64,000 nucleotides of DNA from the NCBI RefSeq assembly GCF_020080045.1, contig NZ_CP083451.1:2963001-3027000 (forward strand), read 5' to 3'. Positions within the stretch are counted from its first letter, which is position 1, and each line of letters starts with the position of its first letter. This stretch comes from Comamonas odontotermitis. GTDB taxonomy: Bacteria; Pseudomonadota; Gammaproteobacteria; Burkholderiales; Burkholderiaceae_C. The position numbers and the translations under genes are program-made. The notes under the pieces were generated by a model. It had not been told where the DNA came from. It saw only the letters and a list, made by a program, of their open reading frames with translations, and did not search any database. Shown here piece after piece: positions 55,286 through 62,710 of this stretch.

Positions 55286-55349
55286 TTTTGCTATTGAATC
55301 AGGAGTAAAGGCGCAGATGCATCAAGCGCTGGAGGCTGATTTATCAATA
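55286..55349 (+). repeat. Full-length-looking dispersed repeat copy
   Basis: Left part TTTTGCTATTGAATCAGGAG and AAAGGCGC, right part AAGCGCTGGAGGCTGATTTA and TCAATA. The two ends are imperfect inverted copies around a GCGC centre, which suggests that the complete element is a ~64-bp palindrome and most other copies are halves. Confidence 0.6.
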
Positions 55350-55368
55350 TGAAATACGGGCACCAACA

Positions 55369-55400
55369 AAAAACCCATCTGCAGCAAAACAGGTGGGTTT
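55369..55400 (-). terminator. Terminator downstream of the PheC-like gene
   Basis: AAACCCATCTG (55371-55381) and CAGGTGGGTTT (55390-55400) pair with one wobble. On the minus strand it ends in TTTTTT; it lies between two convergent genes. Confidence 0.75.
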
Positions 55401-55431
55401 ACGCCGGGGCAGGCGCCGGCTCAAGAGCGGC

Positions 55432-56223
55432 TTATTTGAGCCACTTTTGCGATTCCTGCTGCAACACGCCACGCAGCGCCAGAACATCCCAGGTAAATTG
55501 CATCACACGGCTGTAATCAGCGTCATCGGCGGGCAGCATGAAGCCCAGTTGATTGACGGGAGTCAAGGGCTTATCCAGATACGCCGCATGCAAGCGCGGA
55601 TCGGCCTTGCTGTAATGCAGCGCTTCGTAGGTCTCGGTGATCATCACGTCGCCCTTGCCTTCGGCAATCAGCGCGGGAATCTCGGCATTCTTGTCGTGGG
55701 TAGCAATCTGCGCGTTCTGCATGTTCTGCAGCACATAGGCCTCGTTGGTGCCGCCCGGATTCTTGATGACGCGCACACTGGCCTGGTTCAGCGCCTCGGG
55801 CGTGGTGAACTTGTCCTTGTCAGCTGCCCGCACCAGAGCCACCTTGCCAAACGGCGCGTAGCCCGGCAGCATCTGCACCTTGCTGATGCGTGCCACATTG
55901 CGGGTGATGCCGCCCACAGCCACATCAAACTTGTTTTCCTGCAGGTCCGCCATGAGCTTGGGCCAGGTCGTATCCACATACTGCACCTTGACGCCCATCT
56001 CCTTGGCCATGGCCTCGATCACTTCGATGTCATGGCCCGCATATTTGCCATCGGCCTTCATTGCAAAGGGGCGGTAATCGCCGGGCGTACCCACCCGTAG
56101 CACCTTGGCCTGCATGATGGCATCCAGGCGCGGTCCCGCATGCGCCGAGGCAGAGGAAAATATGGTCACTACGCCTGCCGCGCTGAGCATGGCAGCTATC
56201 AATTTTGATCTATTGCTTTGCAA
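55432..56223 (-). CDS. Periplasmic solute-binding-fold protein, cyclohexadienyl dehydratase-like
   Basis: Protein of 263 residues with a Sec signal (SKLIAAMLSAAGVVTIFSSASAHA). The type 2 binding fold closely resembles cyclohexadienyl dehydratase PheC: VLRVGTPGDYRPFA, VDTTWPKLMADLQENKFDVAVGGITR (in parts), VIKNPGGTNEAYV, GDVMITETYEALHY and GFMLPADD. A Glu occupies the place (ITxxxE) of the catalytic acid of PheC as I recall it. It may therefore make phenylalanine precursors in the periplasm, or be an amino-acid-binding protein from the ancestral group. Single gene with its own terminator. Repeat copy 56191-56216 encodes part of the signal peptide. Confidence 0.8.
   Translation of the reverse strand: MQSNRSKLIAAMLSAAGVVTIFSSASAHAGPRLDAIMQAKVLRVGTPGDYRPFAMKADGKYAGHDIEVIEAMAKEMGVKVQYVDTTWPKLMADLQENKFDVAVGGITRNVARISKVQMLPGYAPFGKVALVRAADKDKFTTPEALNQASVRVIKNPGGTNEAYVLQNMQNAQIATHDKNAEIPALIAEGKGDVMITETYEALHYSKADPRLHAAYLDKPLTPVNQLGFMLPADDADYSRVMQFTWDVLALRGVLQQESQKWLK
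56191..56216 (-). repeat. Dispersed repeat copy in the PheC-like signal peptide
   Basis: On the minus strand ATCAAAATTGATAGCTGCC, matching the core. It encodes SKLIAA, the start of the signal peptide. Confidence 0.6.
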
Positions 56224-56350
56224 TTCTTGCTCCTAGGTCTTCATTCGCCACATATACAGCGTGGCCCGTCTACAGCCTACCGCGCAACTGCAGTAGCCCC
56301 CTTCGAGGAAAGCGCATTCCATGCTGGCAAGACCTGCCCATGAAAAGAGA

Positions 56351-56382
56351 ACAGCGTGTACCCATTGCTGTGTACACGCTGT
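56351..56382 (-). terminator. Hairpin downstream of the glycine-zipper lipoprotein gene
   Basis: ACAGCGTGTAC (56351-56361) and GTACACGCTGT (56372-56382): perfect 11-bp stem, 10-nt loop. On the minus strand it is followed by TCTCTTTTC. It lies ~85 bp after the lipoprotein stop. Confidence 0.6.
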
Positions 56383-56466
56383 TTGTCACACGCCGAGGCC
56401 ATTGTGATCCTGTGCGGCGCAGATGCCCATCAGTGCTTCACCCAGGAAGCACGGGTACGGTCACGG

Positions 56467-57000
56467 TCAGTAACGCGATATCTGGCCCTGGTTGATCTGC
56501 ACGCGGTCGCCCGGACGCAGATCGCCTGGATGCGGCACATCAAAAACGCGCTGCCCACCGTTTTGCAGATTGATCACGATGCGATAGCCACGCGTCTGGT
56601 TGCGGTTACCGTTCTGCTCGATCGCATTGCCCGCCAGCGCGCCTGCACCGGCGCCTGCTGCGGTGGCAGCAGCGCGGCCAAAGCCGCCACCAATCTGGTT
56701 GCCCAACACACCACCAATGACGGCACCCAGGATGACGCCCACACCCGATGTGCTGCTGGACTGGCCGCGCAGCTCTTCGATGCGGCTGACTGAGCCGTAC
56801 TCCACGCCGTAGCCGCCTTGCTGCGGCTGCTGCTGCGGATAGTTGCCCTGCTGGGGATAGCCGCCTTGCGGATACCGGTTGTCATAGCGAGGCGGCGCCT
56901 GGACACAAGCTGCCAGCACCGATGCGCTGGCCGCCACCACGGCCAGTTTGCCCGCTTTGCGCGCCAGCGCGGTGCGCCAGCCAATATTGCGTTGAGCCAT
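56467..57000 (-). CDS. Outer-membrane lipoprotein with glycine-zipper domain
   Basis: Protein of 177 residues. Signal peptide with lipobox LAAC (ASASVLAACVQAPP), then a Gln/Gly/Tyr-rich stretch (YPQGGYPQQGNYPQQQPQQ), a glycine-zipper pair (GVILGAVIGGVLGNQIGGGFGRAAATAAGAG in parts) and a C-terminal beta domain ending QINQGQISRY. It resembles SlyB/RcsF-pathway lipoproteins. The start at 57000 has AAGGAGAG 5 nt upstream. Role probably in envelope integrity; inference. Confidence 0.87.
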   Translation of the reverse strand: MAQRNIGWRTALARKAGKLAVVAASASVLAACVQAPPRYDNRYPQGGYPQQGNYPQQQPQQGGYGVEYGSVSRIEELRGQSSSTSGVGVILGAVIGGVLGNQIGGGFGRAAATAAGAGAGALAGNAIEQNGNRNQTRGYRIVINLQNGGQRVFDVPHPGDLRPGDRVQINQGQISRY

Positions 57001-57068
57001 TGCTCTCTCCTTTAGCATTCGTGCCTGACACTGCAGCGTATTGCCACCGTACGGCGTTTGAACTTTGC

Positions 57069-57518
57069 CTACTTGGTTCCCGTCGATCCGTAGCCGCCTG
57101 TGCCGCGCTCGGAGACTTCACCAAATTCCTGCACCACATTGAACTGCGCCTGCAGCACCGGAACGATCACCATCTGGGCAAGGCGCTCCATGGGCTGCAG
57201 AACGAAGGCCGTGTCGCTGCGGTTCCAGGCGCTCACCATCAACTGGCCCTGGTAATCGCTGTCGATCAGCCCGACCAGATTGCCCAGCACAATGCCGTGC
57301 TTGTGGCCCAAGCCGGAGCGCGGCAGGATCATGGCCGCATAGCCAGGATCGCGCAAATGGATGGCCAGTCCCGTGGGAACCAGTTGCCAGGCATTGGGTG
57401 CCAGGTTCAAAGGCTTGTCGAGACAGGCACGCAGATCCAGGCCCGCACTGCCGGGCGTTGCGTACTGCGGCAACTGATCCTGCATGCGGGGATCCAGAAT
57501 TTTGATATCAACAATCAT
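57069..57518 (-). CDS. dut: Deoxyuridine 5'-triphosphate nucleotidohydrolase
   Basis: Protein of 149 residues with the five dUTPase motifs: [35 protein letters not shown] and the mobile C-terminal [10 protein letters not shown]. It hydrolyses dUTP to dUMP and keeps uracil out of DNA. The start at 57518 ([12 protein letters not shown]) matches the family; the frame is open 15 codons further upstream. It ends ~70 bp before the lipoprotein gene, same strand. Confidence 0.96.
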   Translation of the reverse strand: MIVDIKILDPRMQDQLPQYATPGSAGLDLRACLDKPLNLAPNAWQLVPTGLAIHLRDPGYAAMILPRSGLGHKHGIVLGNLVGLIDSDYQGQLMVSAWNRSDTAFVLQPMERLAQMVIVPVLQAQFNVVQEFGEVSERGTGGYGSTGTK

Positions 57519-57720
57519 GGTTTGGTTTTGTTTCTCGGGATGGGCGAGGCTAGCACAGCCCACTCCACCTTAACGCAAGGACCGGGCCCAGGTGCACCTG
57601 GCCGGTCGCGGAAAACCGGAGGGAGCAGCAAAAATTCATGGATTTGTAACGGTGCTCGCAGGTTTGCGGCCTGCAGATGTAACTGCGAGATCGGATTTGC
57701 AAAGAGCTTCGCGCTACTTT

Positions 57721-58215
57721 TCACTTCTTTGCATTGTCCATCGCCTTTTTGATGACCCCGACCAGCATCACCAACCCCAATGGCGGAAACGCGACACCGA
57801 TCACAGCCATGACGATCCAGCCGATGAGCTTGAAAATATTTGTCTGCTGACCATCAGCCTGCTTGCCGGTAGCCGCCGGCGCAGCAGGAGAAAACACATC
57901 TCCGGCCCTGTCGGCCTGCGCGCTGCCGCCTTGGCGCCTGGACTCCAATTGGCGAATGCGCTCAAGCAAGGCGTCTGCAGCATTCGAAGCCGAGGTTTTG
58001 TGCGTCGCAGCAGAGGAAGCGGCAGATACGGAAGCCTTCGCCTGGCGCTTCGAGGCCTTGGCAGAGGTGCTCGTCGACGTCATGACCATCTGCGAAGCTG
58101 TCTGGTGCGCATGGCCCAGCGACTGCCGCGCCAACAGTCTTTCCACATAGCGGACAAAATCGCCACCCGGCGGAGTCTGATAAATGCTGTCCGTTGCAAA
58201 ATCATGCTTGGCCAT
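57721..58215 (-). CDS. Hypothetical protein with C-terminal membrane segment
   Basis: Protein of 164 residues. An N-terminal hydrophilic part (MAKHDFATDSIYQTPPGGDFVRYVERLLA), an Ala/Ser/Thr-rich middle, a short coiled-coil-like stretch (ADALLERIRQLESRRQ) and a C-terminal hydrophobic segment (GWIVMAVIGVAFPPLGLVMLVGVIKKA). I do not recognise the family. AGGAGAGG lies ~10 nt before the ATG; a GTG three codons earlier is closer to that site. Confidence 0.65.
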   Translation of the reverse strand: MAKHDFATDSIYQTPPGGDFVRYVERLLARQSLGHAHQTASQMVMTSTSTSAKASKRQAKASVSAASSAATHKTSASNAADALLERIRQLESRRQGGSAQADRAGDVFSPAAPAATGKQADGQQTNIFKLIGWIVMAVIGVAFPPLGLVMLVGVIKKAMDNAKK

Positions 58216-58494
58216 GGATGGCACACCTCTCCTGCCTGTCTGGAATACCGAGCACCGCTACGGCTCTTCTGCGCTGCAATGGCTCAGTGATTGATAGTTT
58301 CAAAGTCGACCATAGTATGCATCGATATGCATGGCAGCACGCCTCTGGCGTGCAAGAACAGCATCCATGCTGACGGTACTGACGACCCATGGCGCGTACA
58401 GCGCATGGGCTTGCTTTCTGTCACAATGGCCCCAACTTTGAACACGGCGGTCGCTGAACCTCCACGACATTTGAAATTTAACAAGGAACCTGCC

Positions 58495-58827
58495 ATGTCG
58501 GACTCCCTGATCAAGCATACCAACGAAGCCAATTTTGAAGCAGATGTACTGCAGCCGAACACCAATGTTCTGGTGGATTTCTGGGCCGAATGGTGCGGCC
58601 CCTGCAAGATGATTGCTCCAGTGCTCGAAGAGGTATCGGTCAGCTACAAGGAAAAACTGCAGATCGCCAAGGTAAATGTGGACGAAAACCGCACCATCTC
58701 CGCCAAGTTCGGCATTCGCGGTATTCCTACACTGATGCTGTTCAAGAATGGCCAACTGGCAGCCACGAAGGTGGGTGCGCTCAACAAATCCCAGCTGACG
58801 GCGTTCTTGGACGAGCAACTCGCCTGA
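58495..58827 (+). CDS. trxA: Thioredoxin
   Basis: Protein of 110 residues with the active site W33-C34-G-P-C37 in [13 protein letters not shown], the conserved cis-Pro in [14 protein letters not shown] and a standard C-terminal helix. It reduces protein disulfides in the cytoplasm using thioredoxin reductase. AAGGAACC lies ~6 nt before the ATG at 58495; the frame is open upstream but not thioredoxin-like. It is followed by a strong terminator and rho, a common neighbour. Confidence 0.96.
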   Translation: MSDSLIKHTNEANFEADVLQPNTNVLVDFWAEWCGPCKMIAPVLEEVSVSYKEKLQIAKVNVDENRTISAKFGIRGIPTLMLFKNGQLAATKVGALNKSQLTAFLDEQLA

Positions 58828-59150
58828 TATTGCGCCTTCGGATGCACCCGAGGGGCACCATGCCTCAAAAAACCAAAGCGCGGCCTGCAAGCCGCGCTTT
58901 TTTTACGAAATCGGGCACAAACGCTGACCTCTTGAGGGGCGAGATCAGCACTTTTCACCCCAAAGATACATATAGTTGATCATTTAAAGGGGGTGTTTTC
59001 CTACACCCTGTTTATAATACGGGTCCAGATCATCGATCTCCCTTTCTAAGAATAGATCACATCTGATCTCCGGCTTGGCGGTTTCCCGCTTGTTGCACCG
59101 GCTCTGCATTCCCCCTCCATCTAACAGTTACTCCGTTCTGGAGTCCATTC
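58828..59150 (+). promoter_or_regulatory. trxA terminator, rho promoter and rho leader
   Basis: Beyond the terminator at 58876-58904, a TATAAT lies at 59013-59018, preceded by a small hairpin (GGGTGT at 58991-58996 and ACACCC at 59003-59008). The transcript would have a leader of ~130 nt before rho. A long leader is expected because rho controls its own synthesis by attenuation in many bacteria. No consensus -35 is evident. Confidence 0.5.
58876..58904 (+). terminator. Intrinsic terminator after trxA
   Basis: AAGCGCGGC (58876-58884), loop CTGCAA, GCCGCGCTT (58891-58899), T-run to 58904. Confidence 0.92.
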
Positions 59151-60413
59151 ATGCACTTAAATGAGCTCAAGGCACTGCATGTGTCTGAAGTCCTCAAGCT
59201 GGCAGACGAGCTTGAGATTGAAAATACCGGCCGCATGCGCAAACAGGAATTGATGTTTGCGATTATCAAAAAGCGGGCCAAGGCCGGTGAACAGGTGTTT
59301 GCCGACGGCGTTCTGGAAATCCTGCCCGATGGATTCGGCTTTTTACGCAGCCTCGACACGAGCTTCACTGCCAGCACCGACGATATCTACATCTCCCCCA
59401 GCCAGGTCCGTCGATTCAACCTGCATACGGGTGACATGATTGAAGGTGAAGTACGCACGCCCAAGGATGGCGAGCGCTACTTTGCACTGACCAAGCTCGA
59501 CAAGGTCAACGGCCTGCCCCCCGAGCAGAACAAGCACAAGATGATGTTCGAGAACCTGACGCCCCTGTTCCCCAAGGAACAGATGCGCCTGGAGCGCGAC
59601 ATCAAGGCCGAGGAAAACATCACCGGCCGCCTGATCGACATCATCGCCCCCATTGGCCGTGGCCAGCGCGCGCTGATCGTTGCCCCGCCCAAGAGCGGCA
59701 AGACGATGATGATGCAAAGCATCGCCCACGCCATCACCGCCAACTATCCGGATGTGCACATGATGGTGCTGCTGGTGGACGAGCGTCCGGAAGAAGTGAC
59801 CGAGATGCAGCGCTCGGTCAAGGGCGAAATCATCGCATCCACCTTCGATGAGCCTGCGGCCCGCCACGTACACGTGGCCGAAATGGTGATCGAACGCGCC
59901 AAGCGCCTGGTCGAAATGGGCAAGGACGTCGTCATCCTGCTCGACTCCATCACGCGTCTGGCCCGCGCCTACAACAACGTCGTGCCTTCGTCGGGCAAGG
60001 TGCTGTCGGGTGGTGTGGACTCCAACGCACTGCAGCGCCCCAAGCGCTTCTTCGGTGCCGCGCGCAATGTAGAAGAAGGCGGCTCGCTCACCATCATCGC
60101 CACCGCGCTGGTCGACACCGGCAGCCGCATGGACGAAGTGATCTTTGAAGAATTCAAGGGCACCGGCAACAGCGAACTGCACCTGAACCGCCGCCTCTAC
60201 GAAAAGCGCGTGTTCCCGGCCATTGAGCTCAACAAGAGCGGCACACGCCGCGAAGAGTTGCTGCTGTCGCCGGAAATCCTGCAAAAGACCCGCATCCTGC
60301 GCCAATTCATGTACAACATGGACGAAATCGAATCCATGGAAATGGTCATCAAGAGCATGAAGGCCACGAAGAACAACACCGAATTCTTCGACATGATGCG
60401 CCGGGGCGGCTAA
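59151..60413 (+). CDS. rho: Transcription termination factor Rho
   Basis: Protein of 420 residues, the standard length. N-terminal helical domain ([21 protein letters not shown]), RNA-binding cold-shock-like domain ([29 protein letters not shown] in parts), Walker A region [15 protein letters not shown] and [11 protein letters not shown], and Q- and R-loops ([26 protein letters not shown]). The hexameric helicase terminates transcription at untranslated RNA. Confidence 0.97.
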   Translation: MHLNELKALHVSEVLKLADELEIENTGRMRKQELMFAIIKKRAKAGEQVFADGVLEILPDGFGFLRSLDTSFTASTDDIYISPSQVRRFNLHTGDMIEGEVRTPKDGERYFALTKLDKVNGLPPEQNKHKMMFENLTPLFPKEQMRLERDIKAEENITGRLIDIIAPIGRGQRALIVAPPKSGKTMMMQSIAHAITANYPDVHMMVLLVDERPEEVTEMQRSVKGEIIASTFDEPAARHVHVAEMVIERAKRLVEMGKDVVILLDSITRLARAYNNVVPSSGKVLSGGVDSNALQRPKRFFGAARNVEEGGSLTIIATALVDTGSRMDEVIFEEFKGTGNSELHLNRRLYEKRVFPAIELNKSGTRREELLLSPEILQKTRILRQFMYNMDEIESMEMVIKSMKATKNNTEFFDMMRRGG

Positions 60414-60425
60414 ACAGCGCACTGA

Positions 60426-60456
60426 TTTGCCACACACCCTTCGTTTATGCAATAAT
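60426..60456 (+). promoter_or_regulatory. Candidate rpmE2 promoter
   Basis: TTGCCA (60426-60431) and AATAAT (60451-60456) with a 19-bp spacer (18 if CAATAA is used). Downstream, TTATTGCGG occurs twice (60466-60474 and 60489-60497) as a direct repeat in the leader. Confidence 0.4.
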
Positions 60457-60552
60457 GGAGGGCTTTTATTGCGGAAAGTACGCTCAGCTTATTGCGGTAC
60501 AGAGGTTGTATCCGGCTTGGCACGGCTCCCGCACTTGACCAAAGGAAAGATC

Positions 60553-60798
60553 ATGAAAGAAGGCATTCACCCAGAGTACCGCGAAGTATTGTTCGTGGAC
60601 CTGTCCAACGGTTTCAAGTTCGTGACCCGTTCGTGTGTGAACACCAAGGAAAACGAAACCTTCGAAGGCAAGGAATATCCTCTGTTCAAGCTGGATACCT
60701 CGTCGGAGTCGCACCCCTTCTACACCGGCACCCAAAAGTCGGTGGACAACATGGGCGGCCGCGTGGAGAAGTTCCGCAACCGTTTCGGCAAGAAGTAA
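60553..60798 (+). CDS. rpmE2: 50S ribosomal protein L31, type B
   Basis: Protein of 81 residues, [20 protein letters not shown] and the end [28 protein letters not shown] typical of L31. It has only one cysteine and no CxxC zinc site, which identifies the zinc-free type B form. AAAGGAAAGA lies 5 nt before the ATG at 60553. In many bacteria type B L31 replaces the zinc form under zinc shortage; here no classic Zur box was recognised. Confidence 0.95.
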   Translation: MKEGIHPEYREVLFVDLSNGFKFVTRSCVNTKENETFEGKEYPLFKLDTSSESHPFYTGTQKSVDNMGGRVEKFRNRFGKK

Positions 60799-60815
60799 TT
60801 TGCGGTTTGCCTCTG

Positions 60816-60840
60816 CTGTGGCCTTCGGGGCCACGGTTTT
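60816..60840 (+). terminator. Hairpin terminator after rpmE2
   Basis: CTGTGGCC and GGCCACGG around a TTCGG loop (60816-60836), followed by TTTT. Confidence 0.7.
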
Positions 60841-60986
60841 CTGGCAAAGCAAAGGCAGTGCGGATGACGTACTGCCTTTTTTGTTTGCAGGTCGCATACC
60901 TGGAATCTTTCTGAGGCAACCGCAAACCTCCTAGATTTCGCTCGCGCGCTCTGCTATCTTTGCTTGTTTGCTCCATTCGGTCTCTT

Positions 60987-62702
60987 ACGGTGAATTTTCC
61001 AACCCCAGCGATTGTTCCTCAGGCTGCCGTGCGCCCCCTCCCCAGGGCGCTGCTGCTGTTGCTGTGCCTGGCATACGTCGTGCCAGGCTTCTTTGGTCGG
61101 GCACCCTGGAAAGCGCTGGATATCACCACCTACGGTTACTCGCTGGAGCTGGCACAAGGCAAGACATCCTGGCTGGCACCTTCCATCCTGGGCCTGAATC
61201 CGGACGCCGAGGGCCTGCTGCCCTATTGGCTGGGCGCCTGGGCCATCCAGGCCTTTGGCAGCGTGATCCCCGCAGACATGGCAAGCCGCCTGCCCTTTGC
61301 AGCCCTGCTGTGGCTGGCCTTGATGGCGACCTGGTATGCCGTGTACTACCTGGCCCGCAGCCCAGGTGCCGGCCCCGTGGCCTTTGCGTTCGGTGGTGAG
61401 GCGTCGGAGATCGACTATGCGCGCGCCATGGCTGATGGCGGCCTGCTGGCCCTCATTGCATGCCTGGGCCTGGCGCAGCCATCCCATGAAGCCAGCAGCT
61501 ATGTGGTGCAGCTCACAGGTGTCTGCTTTGTCTTTTTTGCTGCAGCCTGCATCCCCAACCGGTTTGCACTTCCCCTCACTGTAGGAGGAATCGGGCTTCT
61601 GATCCTGGCGCTCAGTGGCGCCCCCACCTACAGCGTATTGATGGGCCTGGGCGCTGCCCTGATCCTTGCACTCACCCCCGTCAATACCGCACAGCGCAAC
61701 AAGAGCCTGCAGGCCTCCATTGCTTTCGCGGTGATGAGCGTGCTGGCCTTGCTGCTGGCAGTCTATCTGCACCAATGGCAGTGGCGCATTCTGCCTGCGC
61801 AGGAATTCCGCCAGTTCCAGTCCTTGCTGGAGTTGCTGGTCTGGTTTGTATGGCCTGCATGGCCCCTGGCGCTGTGGTCGCTGTGGATCTGGCGCCGCCA
61901 GATTGCAGACTGGCGCTTTGTGCATCGCCACCTGTGGCTGCCGATACTGCTGGGTGCTTTGGCCCTGATCAATACCGTCACCACCAATCCAGGTGACCGC
62001 GCACTGCTGTTGGGTCTGCCCGCATTTGCTGCCTTGGCGGCGTTTGCACTGCCTACATTCCGCCGTGCGATGGCTGCATTGATTGACTGGTTCACCTTGC
62101 TGTTCTTCAGTGCCGCAGCCATCACCATCTGGGTCATCTGGCTGGCCGTCTACACCGGTGTACCGGCCAAGCCAGCCGCCAATGTGGCCCGTATTGCGCC
62201 AGGCTTCGTAGCCAATTTCTCGCTGCCGCTTTTCCTCGTGGCCTTGCTGGCCAGCCTGGCGTGGTGTGGCCTGGTGTTCTGGCGCGCCAGGCGCAACCGC
62301 CCGGAGATCTGGCGCAGCCTGGTGCTGCCCGCAGGCGGCACGGTGCTCAGTTGGATACTGCTGATGAGCATCTGGCTGCCCATGCTGGACTATGGCCGCA
62401 GCTACACGGCGCAGGTCGAGGCATTGGCCAAGGTACTACCCACTCCGTCGCAGGCCGGCTGCGTCGCCATCGGAAACCTGGGCCGTGCCCAGATCGTTGC
62501 ACTGCAAGCGCAAGGCGGCTGGCAACTGACTCCAATGCACACGGATACCGCCAATACCTGCCGCTGGCTGGCGCTGCCCATCGAAGGGGCAAGATCCGCA
62601 CACAGCCATGGCATCGATGAAGACTGGGAGCCATACGCGGTCGTTCCGCGCCCCACGGACAAAAACGCTGAAATTGTTATTTACCAGCGCAAGCAAGATT
62701 AG
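60987..62702 (+). CDS. GT39-like polytopic membrane protein (glycosyltransferase-type)
   Basis: Protein of 571 residues from a GTG start (NFPTPAIVPQAAVRPLPRA); a TTG at 60960 is in frame. It has about 11-12 membrane helices. The N-terminal part FFGRAPWKALDITTYGYSLELAQGKTSWL (in parts) and LLPYWLGAWAIQAFG resemble the ArnT/PMT (GT39) fold, which transfers sugars from lipid carriers. The acidic pair usual after PW(K)xDE reads ALDIT here, so only one Asp remains. A soluble C-terminal part of ~100 residues follows. Function is not proven. AGGAGCAGCC after its stop belongs to the next gene. Confidence 0.7.
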   Translation, partial: TVNFPTPAIVPQAAVRPLPRALLLLLCLAYVVPGFFGRAPWKALDITTYGYSLELAQGKTSWLAPSILGLNPDAEGLLPYWLGAWAIQAFGSVIPADMASRLPFAALLWLALMATWYAVYYLARSPGAGPVAFAFGGEASEIDYARAMADGGLLALIACLGLAQPSHEASSYVVQLTGVCFVFFAAACIPNRFALPLTVGGIGLLILALSGAPTYSVLMGLGAALILALTPVNTAQRNKSLQASIAFAVMSVLALLLAVYLHQWQWRILPAQEFRQFQSLLELLVWFVWPAWPLALWSLWIWRRQIADWRFVHRHLWLPILLGALALINTVTTNPGDRALLLGLPAFAALAAFALPTFRRAMAALIDWFTLLFFSAAAITIWVIWLAVYTGVPAKPAANVARIAPGFVANFSLPLFLVALLASLAWCGLVFWRARRNRPEIWRSLVLPAGGTVLSWILLMSIWLPMLDYGRSYTAQVEALAKVLPTPSQAGCVAIGNLGRAQIVALQAQGGWQLTPMHTDTANTCRWLALPIEGARSAHSHGIDEDWEPYAVVPRPTDKNAEIVIYQRKQD

Positions 62703-62710
62703 GAGCAGCC

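Noticed and set aside
60466..60497. Direct repeat TTATTGCGG as a Zur site for rpmE2
   Set aside because: It is a direct repeat without the AT-rich palindrome of Zur boxes, so zinc control cannot be claimed.
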